A stretch of DNA of 64,000 nucleotides, taken from contig NC_018485.1 in NCBI RefSeq assembly GCF_000304315.1, forward strand, positions 1,396,501-1,460,500. Direction: 5' to 3'. Every line of letters begins with the position of its first letter. Position 1 is the first letter of the stretch. Source of the stretch: Methylocystis sp. SC2. Its GTDB lineage: Bacteria; Pseudomonadota; Alphaproteobacteria; Rhizobiales; Beijerinckiaceae. This document shows, one piece after another, positions 8,093 to 16,908 of this stretch. Under the pieces are notes generated by a model, which did not search any database, was not told the DNA's origin, and saw only the letters and a program-made list of their open reading frames with translations. The position numbers were made by a program, and so were the translations under genes.

Positions 8093-10705
8093 CTACTCAA
8101 AATTCCACGCGACAGGCTGGAACCATGAGCCGAAGTCCGGCCAGCCGCCTTCATTGCCCGTGTAGAACAGACCCGGCTCGCCCTTGGTCTCGCCGAATTG
8201 GTAGCGTCCGGCGACATAGAAGGTTCTTTGCGGGAACGGATGGAACAGGAAGTACCGGTAGTTGCCGATGTTGTCGACGCCGAAATCGGCGGAGAATCGA
8301 TCGTTCCATTTGTAGTGGATCTTGGTGTCGACGACGAAGAACGGATCGAAGGCGAAATAGATTCCATAGGCGCGGTCATTGTTCGCCAAGGTGCGCCACA
8401 GCTTGCTCTGATAGCGTCCGGCGAGCGTAAACGCCCAATGATCGTCCGGCCGATAGGTGAAAGCGAGCGTTCCGCGCCATTCAGGAACGTTCGGCACGGT
8501 CTTGCCCGCCACCGACGTCGCCCAGGGGAACTCAAAATTCCCGGTGCTCGGCGCCCAGGTCGGATCGGAGATGACTCGCGCGTTGAGCCAGGTGGCGCTG
8601 CCGAGCACCTCAAGCCCCTTGAAGCCGAAGTTGTCCTTCTGAAACGCCACTTCGACGCCGCTGTTGCGAATGCGCTGGACGTTGGTCGGCGTTTGCACCA
8701 GTTGCGCGGGCGCCGCGGGCACAGAGACCAGCTGGTTGATGATGGCGTCGCGCACTTCTTCGTCGAAAAAGGAGATGCGCGCGGCTCCATCCGGTCCGAG
8801 CTTGCGCTCGATCATCAGCTCTTTGCTGAGCGCCGACTCGGGACGCAGATTGGGATTTGGGTTGGTTGCGACGCCATTAACGCCGACGGTGGCGAGGTTG
8901 TAGAGCTCGCGCACAGTGGGGAAGCGGTTCGCCATGCCGATCGAACCGACGGCGCGCCAATCATCGTCGAACTTGTATTCGAGCGATCCCTTCGGCGAGA
9001 AGCGGGTGCTGTAGAGATTGGGCTGGTAGATCGGCAGCCAGGAGAGCGTCGAGCCAGTCAGCGCAGTTCCGAAATTGTTGACGCCCGCCGCCTGATTGTA
9101 GCCGTTCGACGCCGTCCAATGCTCGCCGCGAAGACCGGCCGTGAACTTCAGGTCCGGCGTGATGAAGAAGGCGTCCTGGAACCAGAGCGCCTGCGTGCGC
9201 GTCGTGCCCTGAGCGATCGTGATCGCCGCGCCCGTGCTTGCGTCGGTCCCGGCGGTCCAATTTGTCGTCAGCCAGACCGGATTGTTCAGGTGAAACTGAT
9301 CGCCATGCACGCCGAAGGAGATGTCGTGGCCCTGCAAGAGTCCTTCCGGCGGCCGCACGATGCCCTTCGCGTCGAAGAGCGTCCAATAGGTGCCGGTGAA
9401 GACCGTATCGCGGCCGGTCTGCGTGTAGCCGCCGAAAGGAACCGCCGCGGACCAGGGCGAAATTTGATCGGACTGCAAATAGGTGAAATTTGAGGCCGAA
9501 ACTTCGAAGTCGAACGGACCGCCGCTGTTGGAGCGCACCGCCGCGGCGTTGACCATGATCTTTTCCTGGACCCGGTAGCGGCCCTGCGTCGCGAAATTCT
9601 GCAAAATGGCGTTGCTCAGGCCGCGCCCCGTGGTCGTCACGCCCCAATAGGGGCCAGCGCCCGCAGTGAGATAGTTCTCGGGATAAGACTGGCCGTCGTT
9701 GGACCAGAAGCCGAATGTGTACGTGCCGCGGATCGTGTTGGTGAAGTCGTAAGCGAATTTCAGTTTCGCATTGATCTGATCATTGGCGAGATTGCCTGTC
9801 GAGCCGATGACATTGGCGAAGGTGGTGCCATAGACGTTCGTCGCCAGATAGCCCCCGGGGTAGAAATTCGGCGTCGTGACATAGGTGAGCGGCTGCTGCG
9901 ATCCGCGCTGCCAATTGCCGGAGACCGTCCAGAGAAAGTCGCCGACCTTATCGCCGATAAAGAAGCTCGAGACGTTATTGACGAAACCTCGCGAGGTTCC
10001 CCACTGGGAGAAATCCTGGATCGCCGTGGTGTTCTTGACCGAGACTTCGAGTTTTTCGGGCATGCGCGTCGTGATCTTCAACACGCCGCCCATCGAGTTG
10101 CCGGGGTATTGCGCCGCGAAAGGTCCGTACAGGAAGTCGACGCGCTCGATTTCCTCCGGCGCGACGAGGCCCCAGCGCGGCGCGCCGATCGTATTGTCGT
10201 TGCCGATCAGCGCCGTCAGCAGCAGATCGTCCGCGTAGACGAGACTGCGCGCCGAGGAGCCGACGCCCCAGGTGCGGGTCTGCAAAACCGCCTGAGTGTC
10301 GCCGCTGTTGCGTTTGCGCACGAAAAGGCTCGGCATGTATCTGACCGCGTCTTCCGTATCGATGATGTTGATTTTACGCTCGATCTGCTGCCGAGTGACG
10401 CTCGCGACCGTGTTGGGCAATTGCCACTTCTGAACGAAGGCCGGCTTGCCGTCGGGAAGCGTCGCCGCCCAAATCGACGGCGGCAAAGGCGCTGGGGCCG
10501 GGCTTGGAGCCGGCGCGACATTCGTGGGCCTCCCAGGGCCAGCGACGCGCTCGGCGCCCCGGCGCATGACGCCGCGGCGCTGGCCGCCGACGTCAATTGT
10601 CGGCAGCGACTGCTGCGCGGCGGCGGGCGCGACGTCAAGTTCCGAGAGCGCAAGAAGCGTGAGAGCGCCGATTGAGACGCCGCGCAGGAGCGAGTGGCGA
10701 GACAT
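8093..10705 (-). CDS. TonB-dependent outer-membrane receptor (locus A)
   Basis: 870 aa. A signal peptide (MSRHSLLRGVSIGALTLLALSELDVAPAAAQ) is followed by a Pro/Ala-rich linker and the plug domain (INIIDTEDAVRYMPSLFVRKR, ARSLVYADDLLLT, IERVDFLYGPFAAQYPGNSMGGVLKITT), then a beta barrel ending in an aromatic C-terminus (VAWNF + E). I chose the ATG at 10705 because AGAAGGAAG lies just upstream and the signal peptide begins there. No extra N-terminal STN signalling domain is seen. It heads the left arm of locus A with a DUF2946-like gene; exbBD-tonB lie across the divergent region. Ligand unknown; a metal or metal chelate is inferred from context. Confidence 0.93.
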   Translation of the reverse strand: MSRHSLLRGVSIGALTLLALSELDVAPAAAQQSLPTIDVGGQRRGVMRRGAERVAGPGRPTNVAPAPSPAPAPLPPSIWAATLPDGKPAFVQKWQLPNTVASVTRQQIERKINIIDTEDAVRYMPSLFVRKRNSGDTQAVLQTRTWGVGSSARSLVYADDLLLTALIGNDNTIGAPRWGLVAPEEIERVDFLYGPFAAQYPGNSMGGVLKITTRMPEKLEVSVKNTTAIQDFSQWGTSRGFVNNVSSFFIGDKVGDFLWTVSGNWQRGSQQPLTYVTTPNFYPGGYLATNVYGTTFANVIGSTGNLANDQINAKLKFAYDFTNTIRGTYTFGFWSNDGQSYPENYLTAGAGPYWGVTTTGRGLSNAILQNFATQGRYRVQEKIMVNAAAVRSNSGGPFDFEVSASNFTYLQSDQISPWSAAVPFGGYTQTGRDTVFTGTYWTLFDAKGIVRPPEGLLQGHDISFGVHGDQFHLNNPVWLTTNWTAGTDASTGAAITIAQGTTRTQALWFQDAFFITPDLKFTAGLRGEHWTASNGYNQAAGVNNFGTALTGSTLSWLPIYQPNLYSTRFSPKGSLEYKFDDDWRAVGSIGMANRFPTVRELYNLATVGVNGVATNPNPNLRPESALSKELMIERKLGPDGAARISFFDEEVRDAIINQLVSVPAAPAQLVQTPTNVQRIRNSGVEVAFQKDNFGFKGLEVLGSATWLNARVISDPTWAPSTGNFEFPWATSVAGKTVPNVPEWRGTLAFTYRPDDHWAFTLAGRYQSKLWRTLANNDRAYGIYFAFDPFFVVDTKIHYKWNDRFSADFGVDNIGNYRYFLFHPFPQRTFYVAGRYQFGETKGEPGLFYTGNEGGWPDFGSWFQPVAWNFE

Positions 10706-10777
10706 GAGAAACTTCCTTCTGGCGCCGGCCAAGGCGGCGCAACTGACCTGAATGGCTTTCGCCGGGCGTTCGGCAGA

Positions 10778-11161
10778 TCAGGTGAAGGAAGGAGGTCCGC
10801 GGGTCGGGGCGCTACGGTTGGGCCGTGACGGAACCAGCGCCTGCGCCGGCGGCGCCCGCGGCGCGAGATTGTGTTCCACGCCGCGGATCGCAAAAACGGC
10901 GTCCGCCAGCGGCAACATGCTCCAGCCGAGTTGGCAGAGCGCGCAGGAACACCCGTCGCGATCCGCTTCGCCGGCTGGCGCTTGATCCGAATCGCCCTGC
11001 GCCGCAGGCGACGCGTTGGCCAGCAAATGGCACTTGGCGATCGGCGCGTTTGGCGCGCTTGACGCGTCAGCGGATCTCGACGCCAGCGCCTCGCATGGCG
11101 ATGCGAGCCTCGCGATGAGCGCAAACAACATAAAGAGCGACGCGAGTCGGCGGATGCGCAT
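10778..11161 (-). CDS. DUF2946-like exported Cys protein (locus A, left)
   Basis: 127 aa. N-terminal signal (MRIRRLASLFMLFALIARLASPCEALA), then a low-complexity region and a Cys cluster DGCSCALCQLGWSMLPLADAVFAI, where CxxC-type pairs precede a hydrophobic helix. Small exported proteins of this layout (DUF2946-type) are commonly found beside TonB-dependent receptors. The start at 11161 is chosen for the signal peptide; an upstream Met at 11209 is possible. It precedes the receptor gene by 72 bases and is divergent from a second such gene at 11287. Molecular function is not known. Confidence 0.65.
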   Translation of the reverse strand: MRIRRLASLFMLFALIARLASPCEALASRSADASSAPNAPIAKCHLLANASPAAQGDSDQAPAGEADRDGCSCALCQLGWSMLPLADAVFAIRGVEHNLAPRAPPAQALVPSRPNRSAPTRGPPSFT

Positions 11162-11286
11162 AGGATCTCTGCAAGTCCGGCGTACATTAACTGTAGCGGC
11201 GCGGCGCATGCAGATGAGCCGGTAAACCGAGACTTTCCAAGCCTGCGCGCGTTGTCAAAGGTTAAAAAATCAACTAAGAGACATTT

Positions 11287-11715
11287 ATGTCACAGTTGCG
11301 CGCCATGCGTCGGGAATTCCGCGCGGCACTCGCCGTCGCGGCCGTTTGCGCGCTGATGCTCTCGCTTCTTCTGTCAGGCGCTACGCGGCCCGCGCACGCA
11401 TTCGCGAACCAAGGCGGCGTCGCCTGCGATCACGCCGCTTATGTCGCAGGCCTGCACGCAACCGCCGCGCAGAAGGGAAGTTCGACGCAGCGCGACGGCG
11501 CGCCGGCGCATTCTCCGCGTAACTGTCCGGACTGTTGCCTGAACGCCCATGCAGGCCACGCCGTTCTTCCAGAACGCCTGATTTCTGTCGCGCGGCCAAA
11601 CGCCGAACCAGCGGCTCCGATCCAACTTCGCGCGGTCGCCGCGCAGCCGCCCGAGAGTTTCGCCGCGAACGGCGCCAATGGCGCGCGCGCTCCACCCTCA
11701 ATTCATATTTTCTGA
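11287..11715 (+). CDS. DUF2946-like exported Cys protein (locus A, right)
   Basis: 142 aa. A hydrophobic N-terminal signal (AALAVAAVCALMLSLLLSGATRPAHAF) is followed by a short region with HSPRNCPDCCLNAHAGHAVLPERL, a CxxCC plus His cluster that could bind metal. The C-terminal half is low-complexity Ala/Pro. It is divergent from the related gene at 10778-11161 and is the first gene of the exbB-exbD-tonB arm. Assignment to the DUF2946-like group rests on size, signal peptide, CxxC and neighbourhood, so it is moderate. Confidence 0.6.
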   Translation: MSQLRAMRREFRAALAVAAVCALMLSLLLSGATRPAHAFANQGGVACDHAAYVAGLHATAAQKGSSTQRDGAPAHSPRNCPDCCLNAHAGHAVLPERLISVARPNAEPAAPIQLRAVAAQPPESFAANGANGARAPPSIHIF

Positions 11716-11869
11716 AATTGCGTTAGGCTCCAGGGCGCGCCGCGCCGGAGTCTGATTGCGGGCTTTCGCCGGTTTGCGGCCTCTCGTCTCGCGAAGACAT
11801 AACAAAACAAAAACTGACGCTTCGCCTGCGCGGTCGCCGCAAGCGCGTCCAAAAAACGAGTGAGTGAAA

Positions 11870-12514
11870 ATGGATTACAACACGCTTTCCCCTCTCGCCA
11901 TGTTCCTTAACGCCGGTCCTGTCGGAAAGGCGGTCATGGCGCTGCTGCTGCTCGCGTCGATCTGGACGTGGGTGCTCATCGTCGAAGGCGTGGTGGCCGT
12001 CACCCGCATCGCCAAATCCGCGCGTTCGGCGCGTCAGGGCGGAGACGTTGGCGTTCTCGCGCCCGTCGCCGAAGCGGGCCGCGAAGCTTTTGCGCTCGAT
12101 CTCCCGGACGAGACGATCGGCGACAAGCGCGCGCGCATCGCCGACCATATGAGTCGCGCCGCGCGCGAGTTCCTGACCAAGGCGGAAGGCGGCCTGCCGA
12201 ATCTCGCCGTCATCTCATCGGTCGCGCCCTTCGTCGGTCTTTTCGGCACGGTGTGGGGCATCATGACGAGCTTCGCCGGCATCGCTCAGTCGCAGGACAC
12301 GAGCCTCGCCGTCGTCGCGCCGGGCATCGCTGAAGCGCTTGCGGCCACGGCCTACGGACTCGCCGCCGCCATCCCCGCCTCCGTCGGCTACAACCGCATC
12401 GGCGCCGCCTTCGCGCGCGTCGGCCAACAGGTCGCGCACTATATCGAAGACGAGGCGCTGCTGATGTGCAGCGGCCAACAGACGCGCGCGCGTCGCGATC
12501 GGGAGGCTGCATAA
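11870..12514 (+). CDS. exbB: ExbB/TolQ-type proton channel subunit
   Basis: 214 aa inner-membrane protein of the ExbB/TolQ/MotA family, the proton-driven stator that energises TonB. Three membrane helices: about residues 18-38 (AVMALLLLASIWTWVLIVEGVVAV), then NLAVISSVAPFVGLFGTVWGIMTSF and EALAATAYGLAAAIPASVGYN, the last two being the most conserved part of the family. The ATG at 11870 is taken as the start, with GTG at 11864 as alternative. Its stop overlaps the exbD start (TAATG). Confidence 0.94.
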   Translation: MDYNTLSPLAMFLNAGPVGKAVMALLLLASIWTWVLIVEGVVAVTRIAKSARSARQGGDVGVLAPVAEAGREAFALDLPDETIGDKRARIADHMSRAAREFLTKAEGGLPNLAVISSVAPFVGLFGTVWGIMTSFAGIAQSQDTSLAVVAPGIAEALAATAYGLAAAIPASVGYNRIGAAFARVGQQVAHYIEDEALLMCSGQQTRARRDREAA

Positions 12515-13041
12515 TGGGAATGCCCTCACGCCAGCGCCAGAGCGCAACCGAAGGCCTGTATCAGCCGCTCGCCGAAATCAACGTGACGCCGCTCGTCGAC
12601 GTCATGCTGGTGCTGCTCATCATCTTCATGGTGACCGCGCCATTGCTCGCCAAGGGCGTCAAGGTCAATCTGCCGCAGGCGAGCGCCGCGATGCCGATCA
12701 ACCAAAAAGACCCGATCGTCGTGACGGTCGGCAAAGAGGGCAAGATCGCGCTTGGCGCGGACGAGCTCTCTCCCGAGGCGCTCATCGACGGCATCAAGGT
12801 GATGATGGGCGACGACCACTCGCGCGTCGTTCATATCCGCGGCGACACCGAGGCGGTCTATGGCGAGGTCGTCGCGGTGATGGATAAGCTTGCGACGAAC
12901 GGCATCACCCATATCGCAATCATGACCAACTCGCGCAGCAAGACCGGACCGGCCTCGAAGGCCGCGCCCGGCCGCGCCGCGCCCGCCGCCGGCGCTCAGC
13001 CCGCGCAAGCTCCGGCGGCGCCGGCGGGAGCGCTGAAATGA
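12514..13041 (+). CDS. exbD: ExbD/TolR-type biopolymer transport protein
   Basis: 175 aa. One N-terminal membrane helix follows the family signature LAEINVTPLVDVMLVLLIIFMVT, containing the conserved proton-path Asp in PLVDVMLVLL. A periplasmic domain follows (VVHIRGDTEAVYGEVVAVMDKLATNGITHIAIMTN). The last 30 residues are an Ala/Pro-rich tail. ATG at 12514 shares a base with the exbB stop. It works with ExbB and TonB. Confidence 0.95.
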   Translation: MGMPSRQRQSATEGLYQPLAEINVTPLVDVMLVLLIIFMVTAPLLAKGVKVNLPQASAAMPINQKDPIVVTVGKEGKIALGADELSPEALIDGIKVMMGDDHSRVVHIRGDTEAVYGEVVAVMDKLATNGITHIAIMTNSRSKTGPASKAAPGRAAPAAGAQPAQAPAAPAGALK

Positions 13042-13757
13042 CCGACCTCGCGCTAAGTCCGCAAGGCATGGCGCGAGAGGGCGACCACCACCCGCCTTCG
13101 GGTCCGGAGCCGGTCAAGCCCTCCTGGCTGCGCTCGGTGACGACCGTCCTGGTCGTCGCGGCGCATGTCATGGTCTTCGGCATACTCGCCTATTCCGCGA
13201 AACCGACCGCCGTATCGCTCGACTCCGTCAGCATGGACCTCGTTCCGGAAGGCGATTTCTTCGAACAGGAGGAAGTCGCCGAGGCCGACGACACGCCGCC
13301 GCCCGAAGCGGTCGAGGAGCCTGACATCGCGCTGCCGCCGCCGGTGGTGATGGCGCCCGACGCGGTGCCCTTGCCGGCCAAGAAGGAAGACGTCGACAAG
13401 GTCAAGAAGAAGGTCGAGCAGCAACAGGCCCAGCGCGCGCAGCAACGTCAGGAGGCGCAGGCGCGTCGACGCTATGGCGCGCCTGAGGGACAGGCCGGGA
13501 ATTCGGGCGCGTCGCAGGCGACGTGTCTTGCCCATATCGCCGCCGCGCTTCGCCGCCATACGCCAGGCAACACCAGCCTTGGTCCCGGCAGCGCGAGCGT
13601 GACGTTCCACGTCAATCCGGGCGGCGGTCTGTCGGGCATCTCGGCTTCGGGATCGACTCCGGCGCATGCGGCGCTCGCGCGGCGGATCGTCTCCTCCGCG
13701 CGCGGCCCAGGCATGTGCGGCTCGGCCTATGTGAGCCAGGCTTTCGCCTTCCATTGA
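13038..13757 (+). CDS. tonB: TonB family energy transducer
   Basis: 239 aa. One N-terminal membrane helix (SVTTVLVVAAHVMVFGILAYS, about residues 33-53), a Pro/Glu-rich region (DDTPPPEAVEEPDIALPPPVVMAP), a charged Lys/Gln coiled-coil-like stretch, and a C-terminal TonB domain (CLAHIAAALRRHTPGN, SVTFHVNPGGGLSGISASGSTP). It overlaps exbD by 4 bases (ATGA). A Cys in the final domain (GPGMCGSAY) pairs potentially with the Cys of CLAHI. It should contact the locus A receptor and perhaps MbnT. Confidence 0.88.
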   Translation: MTDLALSPQGMAREGDHHPPSGPEPVKPSWLRSVTTVLVVAAHVMVFGILAYSAKPTAVSLDSVSMDLVPEGDFFEQEEVAEADDTPPPEAVEEPDIALPPPVVMAPDAVPLPAKKEDVDKVKKKVEQQQAQRAQQRQEAQARRRYGAPEGQAGNSGASQATCLAHIAAALRRHTPGNTSLGPGSASVTFHVNPGGGLSGISASGSTPAHAALARRIVSSARGPGMCGSAYVSQAFAFH

Positions 13758-13818
13758 CGCGAACGGCGGCGGACGCTTGCGCCCGCCGCCCGAGATCGTT
13801 CCGGATTTAGGGGGCCTG

Positions 13819-14289
13819 ATGAAGCTCGCGCGATTGCTTACCATCGCCGCGGCGTTCGCTGCTTGCAGCGCGCACGCAGAGGACGCCAAGCCCGCGGCCT
13901 CGGCGCCCGCGTCGCCGCGATCCGCAGCGCCCGCGCAAACCACGGCCCCGGCGCGCGCCGCAGCGCCAAAGCCGGCCGCGCCCGCGGCGACGGCGGGCGT
14001 GGCGGCCCCAGCCGCTCCGGCGATGTCGGAGAGCAAGTTCCTCGGCGTGCTCTATACGGCGATCGCCAAGCAAACCCCTTCGGAAAGTCCTGCCGGCGAC
14101 GGCGAGGTGACCGCCAGCTTTCACGTCAACGCGCAGGGCAAGATCGACAAGGTGACGATCGACAAGACGACAAGTCCGGCGCTTTCAGAAACCGTGAAGA
14201 AGATCCTGTCGAGCGTCGAAGCGCCGCCGCCGCCGGGCGGATCGATGGATGTGGGGCAAACTTTCAAGTTCCGCGCGACGCCGAAATGA
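13819..14289 (+). CDS. Exported TonB C-terminal-domain-like protein 1
   Basis: 156 aa. A signal peptide (MKLARLLTIAAAFAACSAHAED) leads into a 50-residue Ala/Pro-rich linker and a short C-terminal alpha/beta domain: FLGVLYTAIAKQTP, GEVTASFHVNAQGKIDKVTIDKTTSP, VKKILSSVEAPPPPGGSMDVGQTFKF. This resembles the C-terminal domain of the neighbouring TonB but there is no membrane anchor after cleavage. Function unknown; it may be a periplasmic partner or modulator of the TonB complex. The start is chosen at the signal peptide. Confidence 0.72.
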   Translation: MKLARLLTIAAAFAACSAHAEDAKPAASAPASPRSAAPAQTTAPARAAAPKPAAPAATAGVAAPAAPAMSESKFLGVLYTAIAKQTPSESPAGDGEVTASFHVNAQGKIDKVTIDKTTSPALSETVKKILSSVEAPPPPGGSMDVGQTFKFRATPK

Positions 14290-14374
14290 TCGATCGCGCC
14301 ATTCATAGCTTTCGGTCCGTGGCCGAAAGGTCCATGCGCATGAGGCCCGCGCATTTTTAGAGAAGGAGAGGGAA

Positions 14375-14896
14375 ATGCGGCATATTTCTCGACTGACATT
14401 GAGCCTTTCCGCGTTGGCGTTCGCCTGTGCGCTTGGCGCGAGCGGACCGGCGCGCGCGCTCGACGAGGCCCCGAAGCCGAAGGCCGAAGACAGCGCCGCG
14501 CCGAAGCGCGAAGACGGCAAGGATGCGAAATCCGAGGAGAAGACCGAAAAGCGCGAGGAGAAGACCGACGCCGGGCGCGAACAGAAACCGAAGGCCGCGC
14601 GGGACGAGAAGGCCGAAAAGGCCGCCGATAAAAAGAAGCATGCCGACAACGGCGCCTATCTGCGCAAGCTCGGTCAACTCATCCGCGCGCGCTCGCCGGG
14701 CACGACGAGTCTTGGCGAAGGAAGCGCCGTCGTTCGCTTTCGTCTTGGCGCCTCAGGCGCGCCTGACAGCGTGACGCTCGTTTCCGCTTCGACGCCCCGC
14801 CACGGGCAATTGGCGCGCTCCATCGTCTCCGGCCTGCGGGCGCCGCCGCCGCCCGGCGGCTCCTATGACGGCGTGCAGAGTTTCAGATTTCACTAG
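14375..14896 (+). CDS. Exported TonB C-terminal-domain-like protein 2
   Basis: 173 aa. Signal peptide (LTLSLSALAFACALGASGPARA), then about 70 residues of Lys/Glu/Asp-rich charged linker, then a TonB-C-terminal-like domain (GAYLRKLGQLIRARSPGTTSLGEGSAVVRFRLGASGAPDSVTLVSAS, LRAPPPPGGSYDGVQSFRFH). It matches the neighbouring TonB in its RxxxPGxTSLGxGSAxVxFxxxxxG pattern, so the three genes look like paralogues. AGAAGGAGAGG precedes the ATG. Unlike TonB it would be soluble in the periplasm. Confidence 0.75.
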   Translation: MRHISRLTLSLSALAFACALGASGPARALDEAPKPKAEDSAAPKREDGKDAKSEEKTEKREEKTDAGREQKPKAARDEKAEKAADKKKHADNGAYLRKLGQLIRARSPGTTSLGEGSAVVRFRLGASGAPDSVTLVSASTPRHGQLARSIVSGLRAPPPPGGSYDGVQSFRFH

Positions 14897-14962
14897 AGGC
14901 GCGGCGCCGCCTTACGCCCGCCTCTAAAAGCGTCCGCCTTGGGCCGCAAACAGGAGAGAAGA

Positions 14963-16252
14963 ATGAAGCGCATCGCCTTTGCCCTGCTCGCCGTTTGCGT
15001 CCCCGCCACGCTGACCGCGCAAGAAGCGCCGCGAGCGCCCGCGGACGCGGATAAGGCCGCGCCGCCAGCGCACTCGATGACGCCGGGCGCAATGAGTCAC
15101 CACCCCGCCGCCGCCTGCGCCGAGGCGAAGGTGGATTGCGCGGCGACCGCCGTTCCCGCCTTTGCCAAGGACGGACGACTGTGGGTCGCCTTCTCCGTCG
15201 GCAAGAGCGTTTACGCGGCCGCCTCTTCCGATAATGGCGCGACGTTTGCCGCGCCGACCGCGATCGCCACGATCGACGACGGCGTGATCGACGCGCATGG
15301 CGACGCGCGTCCGAAAATCGTCGCGCTCAAAGACGGGACGCTGCTCGCCAGTTATACGACCCGGCCCGACAAGCAGATGATCGGCACGATCTTCATCGCG
15401 CGCTCGACCGACGGCGGCAAGACGTTCTCGACGCCGCAGGCGCTTCTGAGCGAGGGCGGCCAGCGCTTCGACAGCATCCTCGTCAACCGCAAGGGGCGCA
15501 TCTACGCCGGTTGGCTCGACAAGACGCATGCGCTCAAAGCCAAGGCCGAAGGCAAGGAATTTCTCGGCAGCGGCGTCGCCTTCGCCTATTCCGACGACGG
15601 CGGCAAGACCTTCAAGGGCAAATCGATCCTCATCGATCACGCCTGCGAATGCTGCCGCATGTCAGGCGCGCTCGACAAGGATGGAACGCCGGTCTTCGCC
15701 TGGCGACAGGTGCTGGAGGGCAATATTCGCGACCATATGGTCGCGAAGCTTTCCGCGGACGCCACGCAAGCGACGGCGACGCGCGTGTCCGACGACGAGT
15801 GGGCGATCAACAGCTGCCCGCATCATGGACCGTCGATCGCGATCGACGCCGCCGGCGGTTGGCATGTGGTCTGGTTCACCAAGGGCAAGAAGCGCCAGGG
15901 ACTCTATTACACGCGCAGCCTCGATGCGGGCAAAAGCTTCTCGGAGCCGGAGAAATTCGGCGACGACGCGCGCGCCGCCGGACATCCGACGCTGGTCGCG
16001 GCCAAGGGCCGCCTGTATCGCGTTTGGAAGGAATTCGACGGAACGACGACGACGATCGCCATGCAGATGTCGCGCGACAACGGCAAGAGCTGGAGCGCGC
16101 CGCGCGTCGTGGCGCAAACATTGGACGCCTCCGACCATCCGGAGCTCATCGCCAACAACGGCGCGGCGTATCTATCCTGGTTAACGCATAAGGAAGGCTA
16201 TCGCCTGACGCCGCTGCCGCGGGACGAAAAAAGCGCAGCGGCGCCGCAGTGA
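14963..16252 (+). CDS. Exported beta-propeller protein with Asp-box repeats (sialidase-like fold)
   Basis: 429 aa with signal peptide (MKRIAFALLAVCVPATLTAQ). Asp-box (SxDxGxTF/W) repeats mark a six-bladed propeller: SSDNGATF, STDGGKTF, SDDGGKTF, SLDAGKSF and SRDNGKSW. Just after the signal is a Met/His-rich stretch (HSMTPGAMSHHPAAAC), and an internal DHACECCRMSG motif sits in the middle blade. These look like metal-binding sites, not sialidase chemistry, and I see no reason to assign glycosidase activity. It follows the TonB-like genes and overlaps or abuts the next frame. Confidence 0.8.
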   Translation: MKRIAFALLAVCVPATLTAQEAPRAPADADKAAPPAHSMTPGAMSHHPAAACAEAKVDCAATAVPAFAKDGRLWVAFSVGKSVYAAASSDNGATFAAPTAIATIDDGVIDAHGDARPKIVALKDGTLLASYTTRPDKQMIGTIFIARSTDGGKTFSTPQALLSEGGQRFDSILVNRKGRIYAGWLDKTHALKAKAEGKEFLGSGVAFAYSDDGGKTFKGKSILIDHACECCRMSGALDKDGTPVFAWRQVLEGNIRDHMVAKLSADATQATATRVSDDEWAINSCPHHGPSIAIDAAGGWHVVWFTKGKKRQGLYYTRSLDAGKSFSEPEKFGDDARAAGHPTLVAAKGRLYRVWKEFDGTTTTIAMQMSRDNGKSWSAPRVVAQTLDASDHPELIANNGAAYLSWLTHKEGYRLTPLPRDEKSAAAPQ

Positions 16253-16277
16253 CGCCGACTCGCACGGGCGCCGCCTT

Positions 16278-16393
16278 GTCATGCGCGACGCGCGCGCCGC
16301 GCGTGATCGGCGATCCAGAAACGACCCGCCGCGCGCGCTTCATCACTCTCGAGTCCCGCTCGGGCCTGCGGCCTGCCGGGAGCAACAAGAACC
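16278..16393 (-). repeat. Dispersed palindromic repeat family A, degenerate copy
   Basis: Reverse-strand relative of the repeat at 30401-30527. The right end (CCCGCTCGGGCCTGCGGCCTGCCGGGAGCAACAAGAACC) parallels the other copies and the left end keeps the GCGCGC palindrome and GATCGGCGATCC. The middle is poorly conserved, so the call is tentative. Confidence 0.5.
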
Positions 16394-16422
16394 ATAAAAA
16401 TCGTCCAGTGGGTCTTCGCCGC

Positions 16423-16902
16423 ATGCGCCTCATGTCACTCGCCCTCGTCTTTGCGCTTCTTGCAGGAGGAGGCGCCTTCGCCATGGACTTCAAGCCCTAC
16501 GGCCGAGGCGCGTTCGGGCAATTGACCAAGGCACACGCCGGCAGGCCGCTCATCGTGCATTACTGGTCGGTGACCTGTCCGCCCTGCCTCGTGGAATTGC
16601 CGCAATGGGCGAAGATCGCCGCGGAGAAAAAGGGATTCGACATCGTCTTCGTCAACACCGACGGCGACGATGAACGCGCCCGCGCGCAAGCGCGCATCGA
16701 GAAGGTCGGACTCTCGAGCGCGGTCCATTACGGCTTCGCCGACGACTTTGTCGAAAAGCTTTATTTCGAAGCGGACAGCGCCTGGCGCGGAGAATTGCCC
16801 TTTACGGCGCTCGTCGCCCCGGACGGCGGCGTCGTCACGGTGACGGGCGCGGTCGACGATCCGCTGATCGTCGAGTGGCTGGAGAAGCGCGTCGCCAAGT
16901 GA
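16423..16902 (+). CDS. TlpA/thioredoxin-like exported protein
   Basis: 159 aa. Signal peptide (MRLMSLALVFALLAGGGAFA), then a thioredoxin fold with the redox motif in VHYWSVTCPPCLVELPQW (CPPC at about residues 47-50), followed by IVFVNTDGDDERA and a cis-Pro segment GELPFTALVAPDGG. TlpA-type proteins reduce or shuffle disulfides in the periplasm and some deliver electrons to copper chaperones. It closes the locus A operon, next to a protein with an unusual CECC motif that could be a substrate. The start was placed at the signal peptide. Confidence 0.84.
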   Translation: MRLMSLALVFALLAGGGAFAMDFKPYGRGAFGQLTKAHAGRPLIVHYWSVTCPPCLVELPQWAKIAAEKKGFDIVFVNTDGDDERARAQARIEKVGLSSAVHYGFADDFVEKLYFEADSAWRGELPFTALVAPDGGVVTVTGAVDDPLIVEWLEKRVAK

Positions 16903-16908
16903 GCGCGC

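Noticed and set aside
14963..16252. Sialidase enzyme function for the Asp-box protein
   Set aside because: Asp boxes indicate only the propeller fold; Met/His and CECC features and neighbours point elsewhere.
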